A DNA stretch of 64,000 bases from Tunturibacter gelidoferens. GTDB lineage: Bacteria; Acidobacteriota; Terriglobia; Terriglobales; Acidobacteriaceae. Positions 43,301 to 53,700 of this stretch are shown here, piece by piece. Positions within the stretch are counted from its first letter, which is position 1; each line of letters starts with the position of its first letter. The stretch spans positions 1,860,001 to 1,924,000 of the forward strand of contig NZ_CP132938.1 of assembly GCF_040358255.1 (NCBI RefSeq), read 5' to 3'. The translations under genes and the position numbers were made by a program. Under the pieces are notes generated by a model. It searched no databases. It saw only the letters and a list, made by a program, of their open reading frames with translations, and had not been told where the DNA came from.

Positions 43301-43487
43301 TCGCTACGGATTGCGCGACTGTCTGGGCGTCGGCACCAGTGAAGTTGCCTATGACCTGGATCTGCGGGTCCGCAATATTGGGAAACTGGGAAGTTGGAAG
43401 TCCCAACATCGAAACAATGCCGGCGATGACCATCAAGATCGAAATCACAATCGCGACGATCGGTCGATTAATAAAAAATTTGGACAT
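40323..43487 (-). CDS. RND efflux pump, HAE1/AcrB family inner-membrane subunit
   Basis: A 1,054-residue AcrB-like proton-driven exporter, full length. It starts FFINRPIVAIVISILMVIAG, has the first periplasmic loop (FPNIADPQIQV), and helix 4 carries the proton-relay Asp pair in LAIGLVVDDAIVVVEAVEHH. The second half repeats this pattern (GLSAKNAILIVEFAK with the helix-10 Lys). The large loops belong to the multidrug (HAE1) rather than metal (HME) type. Start ATG 43487 is two bases past the adaptor stop. Its substrates are probably hydrophobic or amphiphilic compounds; the exact range cannot be read. Confidence 0.95.
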   Translation of the reverse strand: MSKFFINRPIVAIVISILMVIAGIVSMLGLPTSQFPNIADPQIQVIGNFTGADAQTVAQSVATPIEQQMSGVDKMNYMYSLNASNGQMTLTVDFGIDTEASTDQILTQMRASQANSQLPSAVLNQGITVQKSTAAPLMLIDLSSPKGSYDNIFLANYATINLNDALTRVPGVASVSVFGAGQYAMRCWVNPDKLANLKITVPEIISAIQAQNNVNPAGQIGGNPAPPGQQFTYTVRAPGRLPSAEDFGEIIVRARAGEGILRLKDVARVELGAQNYNMIGRLNGKPAALVAVYQAPGANAVATAAGVRALMLESKTRFPEDLDYIVALDTTLAVTAGIKEIEHTLLEALGLVILVVYIFLQGWRATLIPLLAVPVSLVGTFMIFPLLGFSINTLSLFGLVLAIGLVVDDAIVVVEAVEHHIEHGMTPHDATIKAMEEVGGPVVAIALILAAVFVPTAFIPGITGRLYQQFAVTIAVSVAFSAFNALTLSPALSAMLLRPRKESRGPLGAFFRGFNRVFGRVTDGYVNTCKHLIHKAGFAFLLLLVFVVGAGYFGHKTPGGFLPDEDQGYMYGGLQLPNAASLDRTSEASKVVEKIMLDTPGVENVSSVIGYSMLSGVNTTYSSFFFVSFKNWEERKTPEESYLGIKRHLMGALSRVTSGIAFAFPPPAIPGVGTSGGFTFVLEDRSGSPIEFLAKNAEVFMAEARKRPELAGVMTTALFGVPQVGITVDQEKVLTQQVNLANVYQTLQTFMGGSLVNYFNRFGRQWQVYIQAEGNYRTSADNLGKFYVTNGSGEMVPLSTLTGNVPRSGPEFIMKYNQFQCVQINGSAAPGYSSSQAIAALEDVFKKTMPNQMGFDYLGMSYQEVKAAQGVSPAVVFGLSFFIVFLIMAAQYESWTLPLSVLLGVPIAVFGAFAALYLRRLDNNVYAQIGLVMLIGLSAKNAILIVEFAKAEYEGGKSLIDAALSGAKLRLRPILMTAFAFILGCVPLWTASGAGAISRQVLGTVVIGGMLAASLLAVFFIPVSFDVVERFGNRFGKKKEPEAIHEPISKGTPQ

Positions 43488-43489
43488 GG

Positions 43490-44719
43490 TCAGTTGCCCT
43501 CAGCCTCGGACGCAACGACGTATGGCTTGGGGGTAACCGGTGTACCTTGACGGACCTTCATGAAGCCCTGGACAATGATCTTCTCTCCAGGCTTCAGCCC
43601 CTCTGTCACGATCCAATTCGGTCCGACTCGTTCTCCGACCTTGACCGGACGAAACATGGCTTTGTTCTCCGGGCTGACGACAACAACCTGATACATCGAC
43701 TGGACTTCAATGACCGCCGCCTGTGGGACCAGTAGGGCATGCTCGTTTGTTCCGGTTTCAATACGAACGTTGCCAAAACCGCCCGGGCGCAGGATGCCGT
43801 CCTTGTTGGGAAACTCTGCTGCAATCTGGATCGTGCCGGTCTGCGATGCGATCTCCCGATTTACCAGAACGATCTTGCCCTTTGCCGGAAAAGTGGTCCC
43901 GTTCGTCTGTATGAACTCGATCGGAATAGGTTTTCCTTGTGCTCTGCCCCCTCGGACCAAATGCGCGATCGCCTGTGCTCTGCCAAGATAGTCGCTTTCG
44001 CTGATATTGAAGTATGCCCGGATCGGATTCACCTGGGAGACAGTCGTCATCTTGGTTGCAGTGCCCACCAGGTCGCCAACGTTCGAATTCGAGACGCCGG
44101 CCAGGCCATCGATGGGAGATACGACCTTGGTCCAGGACAGATTCAACTCAGACTGGACCATGCTTGCCTTCGCCGCATTGACCTGCGCCGTCGTCGCCGC
44201 CAGGTTAGATATGTCAGTGTCCAGTTGCTTTTGCGGAATAGCGTGCTGTTCAGCGAGTGGGCGGTCCCGCGTGACGTTGTTTTCCGCTTCGGTTTGCTGC
44301 GCAACTGCGACCGCTACCTGCGCCTTCGCCTGGTCGAGACTGGCGACAAACGGGCGGGGATCGATCTCATAAAGTAGTTGCCCTTTGTGGACGAAAAAAC
44401 CCTCCTGATAGTCACGCTTCAGCAGATATCCCTGCACTTTGGGAGTAATATCCGCATTGACCTGGCCGTTCAGCTGAGCCACCCATTCCTCATAGATAGG
44501 AACATCCCGTTCCACCACGTCACTTACTTCGACCTCGGGGGGCTTCGGCGGCGGCCCGGCTTCCTTCTTCTCCTCACAACCGCCGCCGGCCATCAGTAGG
44601 CACATACCCACAACAATCGAGACGATATCGAAGCCGCGGCTCCGCCTACCTGGCCAAAAGAACATCTCAAGCTTGCCTGTGTGTAAGGGAAAGCTCCGAA
44701 CCATAGGTCGCGCTCCCAT
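43490..44719 (-). CDS. RND efflux periplasmic adaptor (AcrA/MFP family)
   Basis: A 409-residue membrane-fusion protein. A hydrophobic signal (DIVSIVVGMCLLMAGGGC) with a Cys suggests a lipoprotein. Lipoyl half-motifs lie at PKVQGYLLKRDYQEGFFVHKG and SWTKVVSPIDGLAGVS (each within the family signature), with a helical hairpin between. The C-terminal beta-barrel/MP domain ends in LKPGEKIIVQGFMKVRQGTPV. ATG 44719 has GGCGAGGAG upstream. It is first in the operon and links the pump to the outer-membrane factor. No regulator is adjacent. Confidence 0.94.
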   Translation of the reverse strand: MGARPMVRSFPLHTGKLEMFFWPGRRSRGFDIVSIVVGMCLLMAGGGCEEKKEAGPPPKPPEVEVSDVVERDVPIYEEWVAQLNGQVNADITPKVQGYLLKRDYQEGFFVHKGQLLYEIDPRPFVASLDQAKAQVAVAVAQQTEAENNVTRDRPLAEQHAIPQKQLDTDISNLAATTAQVNAAKASMVQSELNLSWTKVVSPIDGLAGVSNSNVGDLVGTATKMTTVSQVNPIRAYFNISESDYLGRAQAIAHLVRGGRAQGKPIPIEFIQTNGTTFPAKGKIVLVNREIASQTGTIQIAAEFPNKDGILRPGGFGNVRIETGTNEHALLVPQAAVIEVQSMYQVVVVSPENKAMFRPVKVGERVGPNWIVTEGLKPGEKIIVQGFMKVRQGTPVTPKPYVVASEAEGN

Positions 44720-45162
44720 CGTTTTCTCCTCGCCGGACTTGCCCGAGCTATCACCGATATAGTGTTGCCCGCTTTATATCTCATCTCAATCAACGGCACG
44801 ACTAGCAGTATTGCTAGGCCCGAATCCACATTTCTTCGTTGAATGAGATCTGAAGAATGAAAACGGTCTGAAATCCTCAGGAGCAAATGGCCGAGCAGAG
44901 GAAATATGAGAGAGGTATCATTGCCGGTCGCGACAAGTTAGTTGCGGATAGCACTGAGACAGGCGACCGGCATGAGAACACAGCTAATGCGCCAACCGCC
45001 AGGCCCATCGTCGGCAAACACTGGCGCCTTCGGGCGCCTGGCTTCCGCCGATCTCGTTGCTGCCCTTTAGAGCTTCTTGCGAAAGCGATTGCCCTGTAGT
45101 CGCAGTGTGCAGGAGTGACCGCTGTTTGAACAACCCTTTGCAATAAGCAAGGATGGTGGAAG
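44720..45162. other. Intergenic between divergent efflux and GlgX genes
   Basis: 443 bp holding both promoters. Open frames of 70-97 residues on either strand overlap each other and have no family character, so none is called. No palindrome strong enough to name an operator was found. Confidence 0.3.
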
Positions 45163-47271
45163 ATGCAAATCGGCTATGATCGCAAATCTAACACTCCGAA
45201 CTCGGAGCAGGTTTTGTCGGCTACGGGACACACTGCGCCGTTAGGCGCCACGGTGGTGCAGGGTGGAGTCAACTTCAGCCTGTACTCCCGTAGATCGACA
45301 CAAGTAGATCTACTGCTTTTCGACAGCGAGGATGGGCCGCCTTCCCGAATCCTCTGTCTCGATCCGTTGGCCAACCGCACATACCACTACTGGCACGTAT
45401 TCGTACCTGGATTGCGGCCGGGACAACTGTATGGATATCGTGTTTATGGGCCCTTCGACCCATCGCAAGGACCGCGTTTCGACCCGTCCAAAGTGCTCTT
45501 AGATCCATATGGGCGCGAAGTAGTCGTTCCCGTCGGTTACAGCCGCGAGTCCGCCCACGATGGAGGCGACAATGCCGCAACCTCGATGAAAAGCGTAGTC
45601 GTAGGCGGTTACGTCTACGACTGGGAAGGCGACCGGCCATTGCACCGGCTGTCCTCACAAACAGTGATTTACGAAATGCATGTGGGTGGGTTTACCCGCC
45701 ACCAGAACTCCGGCTTACCGGCTAACACCCGTGGCACGTTTGCAGGCCTCATCGAAAAAATACCCTATCTCCGAGACCTGGGGGTCACGGCAGTCGAACT
45801 GCTCCCGATCTTTCAGTTCGATGCACAAGACTGCCCGCCAGGCCATGTGAATTATTGGGGATATCAACCGGTGTCTTTTTTTGCGCCACATCGCGCGTAC
45901 AGTTCACGACAGGAGCGTCTCGGCCCAGTGGATGAATTCCGGGACATGGTCAAGGCACTCCATCGTTCCGGGATCGAAGTAATTCTCGATGTCGTGTACA
46001 ACCACACCGCGGAGGGTGACGAGAGTGGACCGACTCTGAGCTTTCGTGGGTTGGATAACAACGCCTACTACATCCTGGAAGGCGGCTCTCGCTATGCGAA
46101 TTACACAGGAACTGGCAACACGTTGAATGGGAATCACCCAATTGTGCGGCGCATGATCGTTGATAGCCTGCGCTACTGGGTCGAAGAGATGCACGTCGAT
46201 GGCTTTCGTTTCGACTTGGCCTCCATCCTTACTCGCGACTCGTCCGGCCAACCCATGGCGAATCCCCCTGTGTTGTGGGATATAGAAACAGATCCTGCGC
46301 TGGCAGGAACCAAATTTATAGCCGAAGCGTGGGACGCGGCTGGGCTATATCAGGTCGGCAGTTTTATCGGAGACAGTTGGAAGGAATGGAATGGAAGGTT
46401 TAGAGATGACATTCGGAGCTTCTTCCGATCTGAGGACGGCACAGTTACTCGCCTGGCGGATCGCTTTCTTGGCAGTCCGGAAGTCTATGGTCATAAGAAG
46501 CGTGAGGCAGAGCAGAGCGTGAACTTTGTCACCTGCCACGATGGATTCACTCTGAACGACTTAGTCTCGTATGAACGCAAATACAACGAGGCGAACGGCG
46601 AAGCTAACCGTGACGGAGGCGACGACAATCGAAGCTGGAATTGCGGTGTCGAGGGCCCGTCGGCCGATCCGGCTATCGAAAAGCTGCGCAATAAACAGGT
46701 GAAGAACTTTTTGACGGTGACCCTGCTTGCGCTGGGTGTACCCATGGTTCTAATGGGAGATGAAGTGCGACGCACCCAGAGAGGCAATAACAACGCCTAC
46801 AGCCAGGACAATGAAATCAGCTGGTTTGATTGGGGATTAGTCGACAAACATGCGGAGGTCCATCGCTTTCTGAAACTGCTCATAGCTCGACGGCTTCTGA
46901 GGGATGTCGAGCCGGAGGCCGATCGCAAAAGCCTGGAACGATTTTTGTTTGATGCTAATAAGACCTGGCACGGAGTTAAGGTTGGACAACCTGACTGGAG
47001 TCCGTCCTCGCACAGCCTGGCATTCAGCGCGGAGATTCCCAAAGAAAAATTGATGTTCTATATCGCTTTCAACAGCTACTGGGAGGCTCTGGAGTTTGAG
47101 CTGCCGTTTATGAATCTATGGACCGAAAATCCTTGGAGGCGATGGATCGATACGAGTCTCGATTCACCGGCGGACATCGTTGACTGGAATGCGGCTGAAC
47201 CTGTACCGAGTCTCGAGTATTCCGCTGCACCCCATTCCGTCGTCGTCCTTTTTACGAGACTGCCCAACTGA
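45163..47271 (+). CDS. glgX: Glycogen debranching enzyme GlgX (GH13 isoamylase type)
   Basis: A 702-residue alpha-1,6-glucosidase. An N-terminal CBM48 (GATVVQGGVNFSLYSRRSTQ) precedes the GH13_11 barrel. Conserved regions: DVVYNHTAEG, the nucleophile Asp in GFRFDLASIL, the acid Glu in FIAEAWDAAGLYQVG, and transition-state HD in CHDGFTLNDLVSY; NEANGEANRDG and NNNAYSQDNEI are typical of GlgX. It trims branches from glycogen-type glucans in the cytoplasm. It is convergent with the GH63-like glucosidase gene, so the two are in the same functional area but not one operon. Confidence 0.94.
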   Translation: MQIGYDRKSNTPNSEQVLSATGHTAPLGATVVQGGVNFSLYSRRSTQVDLLLFDSEDGPPSRILCLDPLANRTYHYWHVFVPGLRPGQLYGYRVYGPFDPSQGPRFDPSKVLLDPYGREVVVPVGYSRESAHDGGDNAATSMKSVVVGGYVYDWEGDRPLHRLSSQTVIYEMHVGGFTRHQNSGLPANTRGTFAGLIEKIPYLRDLGVTAVELLPIFQFDAQDCPPGHVNYWGYQPVSFFAPHRAYSSRQERLGPVDEFRDMVKALHRSGIEVILDVVYNHTAEGDESGPTLSFRGLDNNAYYILEGGSRYANYTGTGNTLNGNHPIVRRMIVDSLRYWVEEMHVDGFRFDLASILTRDSSGQPMANPPVLWDIETDPALAGTKFIAEAWDAAGLYQVGSFIGDSWKEWNGRFRDDIRSFFRSEDGTVTRLADRFLGSPEVYGHKKREAEQSVNFVTCHDGFTLNDLVSYERKYNEANGEANRDGGDDNRSWNCGVEGPSADPAIEKLRNKQVKNFLTVTLLALGVPMVLMGDEVRRTQRGNNNAYSQDNEISWFDWGLVDKHAEVHRFLKLLIARRLLRDVEPEADRKSLERFLFDANKTWHGVKVGQPDWSPSSHSLAFSAEIPKEKLMFYIAFNSYWEALEFELPFMNLWTENPWRRWIDTSLDSPADIVDWNAAEPVPSLEYSAAPHSVVVLFTRLPN

Positions 47272-47364
47272 GAATCTCGCTCGCATGGCATGGAGGTCTT
47301 TGAGAGATATTGAACTTCTCTGCGCGCCCCAAAAGCTCAGTTGCCTCAATAAAAGGAAATGCCA

Positions 47365-50121
47365 TCATCGCTCGTCTGAGTCACTCTCCTCCTGGCCCAT
47401 CAGGATGGCAAGGCGCTCGATACCCTTCTCGCCGAGCATGTCTGCCGTGAAGCGGCCGTTTGACTGGATAATCCTTGCAATGCAGCCCGTCCACCCGGTT
47501 TGATGACTCGCGCCGATACCAGCGCCGCTATCGCCGTGGAAGTACTCGTAGAAAAGGATGTTGTCTCGCCAGAGCGGGTCGGTCTGGAACTTCTCCGTCC
47601 CGCCAAACACCGGCCGGCGCCCAGACTCGCCGCGAACAAAGGTTCCGATGAGCCGCTCTGCCAGCTCGTGCGCGACCTCAAACAAGGTCATGAGTTTACC
47701 GGAGCCAGTCGGGCACTCCACCTTGAAGGTATCGCCGTAATAAGCACCCAGCCGGAGCAATGAGAGGTAGAGCAGGAAGTTAACCGGCATCCAGACCGGT
47801 CCCCTCCAGTTGGAGTTCCCACCGAACATGCCGCTGTCAGAGTCGCCCGGTAGATAGGACACGCGATACTCCTGACCGCTGAGCCCGAAAACGAAGGGAT
47901 GCTCAAGATGACAGCGCGAGAGCGCGCGGATGCCATGCGGTCCGAAGAATTCATTCTCGTCGAGCATTCTCGCCAGGATACGGCGCAACTTCTCCTCGTT
48001 CACGGTGGCGAGCATGCGTCTGCCCGCCAAACCTGGCGTGGCCGGCATGTGAAGGTTTGCCGCAAGCTCGGGATGGCGTTGCATAAACTCCCTAATCCGT
48101 TTCCGGGACGCCGGCAATTTTTCAAGTACGTCTTCCTCAAAGATCACGACCGCCGCCAGAGGCAAAAGGCCGACCATGGATCGCACCTTCAAACGGAAAG
48201 CCTGCCCATCCGGCAAACGGAGCACGTCATAGAAGAATCCATCCTCTTCGTCCCACATCTTGTCCAGATGTTCGCCCATCCGGTCCATCGCCCCGGAGAT
48301 CCACATGGTGTGCTCGAAGAACTTGATGACAAATTCCTCATAGAGGGGATTAAACAGCGCGAGTTCCACGGCAATGCGCAGCATCTGCTGGCTGAAGAAC
48401 ACCATCCATGCGGTCCCGTCAGCCTGTTCCAGATACCCTCCCGTAGGGAGTGGCGAGCTGCGATCGAACACACCTATGTTGTCCAGCCCCAGGAAGCCGC
48501 CTTCAAACACATTGTTTCCTGTACGGTCCTTGCGGTTGAGCCACCAGGTAAAGTTGATCAGCAGTTTGGAAAATGCATAAATAAGAAACTCGTGATCTCC
48601 TTCACCGTCGTTTCGCTCCTTGTCCGTCAGGTAAATCTGCATGGTGGCGTACGCATGCACCGGAGGATTCACGTCGCCGAAGTTCCACTCATAGGCCGGC
48701 AATTGCCCATTGGGGTGAAGATAATCATTGCGCAGCATCAGATCCAGTTGCGACTTAGAAAAATCAGAATCCACCGACTGGAAAGCCAGCATATGAAATG
48801 CAAGGTCCCACGCCGCATACCACGGGTATTCCCACTTATCAGGCATCGAAATGATATCGTCATTTTCCATGTGGAACCACTCGCTGTTGCGCACCTTCTT
48901 GCGCGCCTCGGGCGGTGACCATGGTCCGACATGATGTTCCTTTAGCCACTTGTTGAGATCGTAGTAAAAATATTGCTTGCTCCAGAGCATGCCGGCCAGC
49001 GCCTGTCGCATCACAAGGGCGCGATCAGGATCTGCTTTCACTGAGGGCGGGATGATGGAGTCGTAGAATTCATCCGCCTCTTGCCTGCGTTCGGTGAAGA
49101 CCTCGTCGAAGGCCTTGAAGGGACTTTCGGCCTTGTCCGGAAGGGACCGCGACAAACGCAGGCGCACAATCTGGGTTTTGCCGGAACCGATATTGAGGAT
49201 GTAATGTGGAGAAGCTTTGGTCCCTTGCTTTGCCGGGTTTACTGCCTGAGTATCGCCGCTTACGACGAAATCGTTGATGCCGTCCTTGACATAAGGAGAA
49301 GCATTTTTACCACCGAAGAGTCTTGCATTGTTGGTCTCGTTCTCGGTGAACAACAGTGGTGGCGCTCCCTCGCAATAGAGGTTGTAATCGGCCAACGACT
49401 CCTGGAAGAGCGGGTCAGTATGGTGAGCCGAAATCACGCTCACACCCTCCATCTGCCCCGCTGCCATTATCGGTTTGGCAGCGCCTTCTTCCCACGACCA
49501 CGTATTGCGAAACCAAAGCGTTGGTAACAGGTGCAGCGTGGACTCTTCAGGTCCGCGGTTCGCAATGCTGATGCGTATGCCCAGATCGTCCGGTCCGGCC
49601 TTGGCGTATTCAACAAATACATCGAAGTATCGGTCTTCGTTGAAAATGCCCGTGTCCAGCAACTCGTACTCCAGCGCATGGCGGCCGCGCTGACGGTTTG
49701 TCTCGATGAGGTCCGTATACGGATACGCCGCCTGCGGGTATTTATAGAGGTACTTCATATAAGAGTGTGTAGGCGTGCTGTCGAGGTAGAAGTAGTATTC
49801 CTTCACGTCCTCGCCGTGATTGCCCTCGCTGTTCGTCAACCCGAAGAGCCGTTCTTTAAGGATCGGATCCTTGCCGTTCCACAGAGCCAACGCGAAACAG
49901 AGAACCTGGTGATCGTCGGTGATGCCTGCCATCCCGTCCTCACCCCACCGATACGCCCGCGATCGCGCCTGATCGTGCGTGAAGTAATCCCAGGCGTTTC
50001 CGTCCTCGCTGTAATCTTCACGAACCGTCCCCCACTGCCGTTCACTCAAATAGGGGCCCCACTTCTTCCAGGCGTGTTCCTTCGTGCGAGCTTCATTCAG
50101 TCTGCGCTGTTCCTTTGTCAT
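47365..50121 (-). CDS. GH63-like glucosidase (MGH1-type)
   Basis: A 918-residue cytoplasmic enzyme without signal peptide. The N-terminus (RTKEHAWKKWGPYLSERQWG, then REDYSEDGNAWDYFTHDQA) and the (alpha/alpha)6-barrel segments (WDLAFHMLAFQSVDSDFSKS, YEWNFGDVNPPVHAYA, NWRGPVWMPVNFLLYLSL) match bacterial proteins annotated as glucosidase/GH63. FHGDSGAGIGASHQTGWTG near the C-terminus is a conserved end. Start ATG 50121 has AAGGAGG just upstream. Bacterial members hydrolyse alpha-glucosides such as mannosylglycerate-like or kojibiose-type compounds; the substrate here is not known. It faces glgX at a 93-bp gap. Confidence 0.88.
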   Translation of the reverse strand: MTKEQRRLNEARTKEHAWKKWGPYLSERQWGTVREDYSEDGNAWDYFTHDQARSRAYRWGEDGMAGITDDHQVLCFALALWNGKDPILKERLFGLTNSEGNHGEDVKEYYFYLDSTPTHSYMKYLYKYPQAAYPYTDLIETNRQRGRHALEYELLDTGIFNEDRYFDVFVEYAKAGPDDLGIRISIANRGPEESTLHLLPTLWFRNTWSWEEGAAKPIMAAGQMEGVSVISAHHTDPLFQESLADYNLYCEGAPPLLFTENETNNARLFGGKNASPYVKDGINDFVVSGDTQAVNPAKQGTKASPHYILNIGSGKTQIVRLRLSRSLPDKAESPFKAFDEVFTERRQEADEFYDSIIPPSVKADPDRALVMRQALAGMLWSKQYFYYDLNKWLKEHHVGPWSPPEARKKVRNSEWFHMENDDIISMPDKWEYPWYAAWDLAFHMLAFQSVDSDFSKSQLDLMLRNDYLHPNGQLPAYEWNFGDVNPPVHAYATMQIYLTDKERNDGEGDHEFLIYAFSKLLINFTWWLNRKDRTGNNVFEGGFLGLDNIGVFDRSSPLPTGGYLEQADGTAWMVFFSQQMLRIAVELALFNPLYEEFVIKFFEHTMWISGAMDRMGEHLDKMWDEEDGFFYDVLRLPDGQAFRLKVRSMVGLLPLAAVVIFEEDVLEKLPASRKRIREFMQRHPELAANLHMPATPGLAGRRMLATVNEEKLRRILARMLDENEFFGPHGIRALSRCHLEHPFVFGLSGQEYRVSYLPGDSDSGMFGGNSNWRGPVWMPVNFLLYLSLLRLGAYYGDTFKVECPTGSGKLMTLFEVAHELAERLIGTFVRGESGRRPVFGGTEKFQTDPLWRDNILFYEYFHGDSGAGIGASHQTGWTGCIARIIQSNGRFTADMLGEKGIERLAILMGQEESDSDER

Positions 50122-50781
50122 CGACCCTCCTTCGGCGTTGCCGAAACAAGATGATCCTCTAGGTTCTAGTTTGTCCGTAATCTTCTGCTAACGATTTCTG
50201 CCCGCGAACGAACTGCCGGTCTTCGCCCCAAACGGCGCGTTTGTAATCCGTACCTGTTCCTGTTCATGGCCTACCCTCTTCTTTGCGGTCGTTTGGAAGC
50301 TGGAGAGATGCACTTCGACGAAGCTATCGTTTGCCGGGAGAAACTATCTGCACTGAGGTGACCTTGGTTTCCGGGAACGAACAACCCCACAGACTCCCTA
50401 GGCGGCCGAACCCATTCGGCTGCTTGTCCTTACTAGGTGGGTACGCTGAAATAGCTGTCCAGTGTGCCGGCCTAGATAAACTTCAGCTTGCCCGGTCTTC
50501 GATCGAAAATCCATGGATTCGATTAGTCGCAGACAATTGCCTCGAATTGTACATCGTGAGTCGCTGGAATGCGTTCGCCTGAGGCGTCTGTCCCTTCTCG
50601 AAGTGCATAGATACTTGTTCGCTCCTTTCAGTCGCCGGCAATCCGCGTTTACGCACGTCAGTGGATTAGACCGCATCGTCCACCCAGTTCCCCCGTGCGC
50701 TAACACGCAGATTTAACCCGTTTATCGAAGTCCGTGCCATGCCCAGCTTCGACAGCTACAATTGGCCATCTCCCGGAGCAG
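50122..50781. other. 660-bp intergenic region, no gene seen
   Basis: It separates the divergent GH63 and hybrid kinase genes. Short open frames on either strand overlap each other and show no family signal. I looked for a c-di-GMP riboswitch-like consensus and did not find one. It should contain both promoters. Confidence 0.3.
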
Positions 50782-53700
50782 ATGGAAATTATGGGTCTCC
50801 TATCGAATTTCAAAATTCGGACCAAGATATTCGTAGCCCTGCTCCCGCTGGCGATCATGGTAATTTTGGCAGCGTTATACGCGACGATCGAGATGAAGAC
50901 AATCGACACGCGCTATAGCGATCTGATCAGCTCCGATTTCAAGACACTCCACAACCTGACAGTCGCTCGGGGGCTAAGCAACCGATTCGCCCAGCTAATC
51001 TATCAAGAAATTGCCGAACCTGTCGTCGACAGAAAGCGGGCGGTCGACGCAGATCTTGAGAGGACCGCTGTCGAATTTCATTCATTTGTCGCATTAGCCG
51101 TTGCAGAAGACCCCAACGTAGCGCAGAAGATCAATGCCGCCACCACTCTCTTCGACCAGGGCGTGTCGGACTCTGGTCCCATTCGAGCTGCAGCCCTGAA
51201 CAGCGACAATGACAAAGCGATCAAGCTGGCACGAGAGGTCTTCGATCCGGACTTCCGCAAGGGCCGACAAGCGTTAACCGACTTGGCCGATGAAGTTCAC
51301 GCGACGGTTGACCAACGGTCGGATGAACTCACCGATAAAACTCACCTCACAATTCTGATTACGTGGATCGTGATCATTCTCGGTCTAGCTGCATCTTTCA
51401 CGATCGCCCTCTCCATCGTTCAGGTTGAAGTTGTAAAGGTCGTATTGTCGTTCCGGACCCGAATCCTGGACGTAGCAGAAGGACGACTAGACCTGCCCGT
51501 AGCGAATCTCGACCGTCCCAATGAAATTGGAGAGATGAGCCGTGCGTTGAATACCTTGCAGATCGCTGCCCGTGAGCGGGAAATCCTGGGCTGGATAAAA
51601 GCGGAGGTGGCTTTTACGACGGAGCGACTACAGTCGACAGAGGATTTTGCAGCATTCGCCACCGTCCTGCTGTCGCGAATCTCAGTGACGCTAAATCTGC
51701 TGTACGGTGCGTTCTACCTGGCCAATGAAGACCACACGCTCTTCTCTCGTGTCGGAGCCTTCGCAACGGACGTCTCCACAGAACCGCGAGAATTTGTTCT
51801 CGGCGAAGCCCTCGTGGGACAGGCGGCAGCCGAGAGGCGCAGTCTTAGGATCGTCTCTGGGGCTGACGAACTTCTCCAAGTCAACACTGGAGCGGGTGCT
51901 GTAACGCCCGCATGCGTTCTTTTTGTCCCCGTTATGAATCAAGGTGACGTGCTGGCGGTCATCGAGCTGGCGCCTTCAGCCCCTGTATCGGAGAATCAGC
52001 AGGCGCTTCTGGACGCGCTCTTACCAACGGTTGCCCTCAATACAAAGATCCTGGCCAGCAAGCTCGTTACTATAAAATTGCTCGAGCAAACCCAGATCCA
52101 GGCTGCCGATCTGGCGGTGGCCAAGGAAGCGGCCGAAGCCGCCACCACAGCCAAATCTGCTTTCCTGGCCAACATGAGCCACGAGATTCGTACACCGATG
52201 AATGCCATCATTGGGATGACGCACCTCGCTTTGAAGACCGATCTCTCCCCGAAACAGACAGACTACCTGACCAAGGTGAAGTTCGCCGCGCACTCGTTGC
52301 TTGGGATCATTAATGACATCCTGGACTTCTCCAAGATCGAAGCGGGCAAGCTCGATATTGAGAAAATAAACTTCCGGCTTGAAGACGTTCTCGACAATCT
52401 ATCGACAATCGTAAGTCAAAAAGCACAAGACAAGAACCTTGAATTCCTGATCGCTTCGCAGCATGACATTCCGCATAACTTGATGGGCGACCCACTGCGC
52501 CTCGGACAAATCCTCATCAACTTGGTGAACAACGCGGTCAAATTTACGGAGCGCGGCGAGGTGTTAGTAACGGTTACGCTCGAAGAGCAACTAGCAGAGC
52601 GGGTCAAGGTCAAGTTTTCAGTCCGCGACAGCGGTATCGGGATGACACCCGAGCAGAGTTCCAGACTGTTTCAGGCATTCGCGCAGGCCGACACTTCGAC
52701 GACGAGAAAGTACGGTGGCACCGGCCTCGGCCTTTCCATCTCCAAGCGACTGGTTGAAATGATGGATGGGTCTATCTGGGCCGAGAGTGAACCGGGCGTA
52801 GGCAGCACCTTCCATTTCACAATCTGGTTTGGAATTGGATCGGAAGACAAACGCAAACGCTTGATCGCTGATCTGGCGGGCATCCGAGCGTTAGTGGTGG
52901 ACGATAATGCGCAGGCACGTGAGATCCTCACGGAGGCACTCCGTGTATTCGCACTTCGCGCAGACTCCGTCTCGTCAGGTGAAGATGCCGTGCGCGAAAT
53001 AGCCGCAGCTGACTCGGCGGATCCTTATCGTTTAGTTCTGATGGATTGGCACATGCCGGGACTGGACGGCCTTCAGGCGAGCCGCATCATCAAACGTAAC
53101 GACCGCCTGCAAAATATTCCGAAAATCGTGATGGTCACTGCCTTCGGACGAGATGAAATCAGAACTCAGGCAGAGGAGATTGGTATCGAAAGTTACTTGT
53201 TGAAGCCGATCAATCAGTCATTGCTCTATGACACTCTGATAGAACTATTCGGCATTGCTGGAGTAGATGAGCCCCGTTCCCGTGACAGGGGGGATAAGGC
53301 CACCGTGCACGATGCCACGGGAATCCGTGTGTTGCTGGTCGAAGACAACGAGATGAACCAGCAGGTTGCGACTGAACTTCTTGAAAGCGCCGGAGCAATC
53401 GTAACCGTGGCCAACCACGGTGGTGAAGCCGTGAAGATCCTGACCGCTGGAGACCAGGATCCGGAGTTCGATGTCGTCTTCATGGACCTGCAGATGCCCG
53501 AGATGGATGGGTTCACCGCAACCAGGCTCCTAAGAAGCGACCCGCGTTTGCGGAAGTTCCCAATCATCGCGATGACGGCTCACGCCCTGGTCGAAGAGCG
53601 TCAACGTTGTCTCGACGCAGGCATGAATGACCACGTGTCGAAACCGATTGATCCCGATAACTTGTTTGCGACTTTGCTCCGATGGGCTAAGCCCAGGCCC

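Noticed and set aside
44877..45143. ORFs of 70-88 residues on both strands before glgX
   Set aside because: They overlap each other, are Arg/Ala-rich without a family signature, and sit in a promoter region.
50160..50730. Possible c-di-GMP or other riboswitch before the hybrid kinase
   Set aside because: The conserved core of known riboswitch classes is not found by eye, and no stem-loop pattern stands out.
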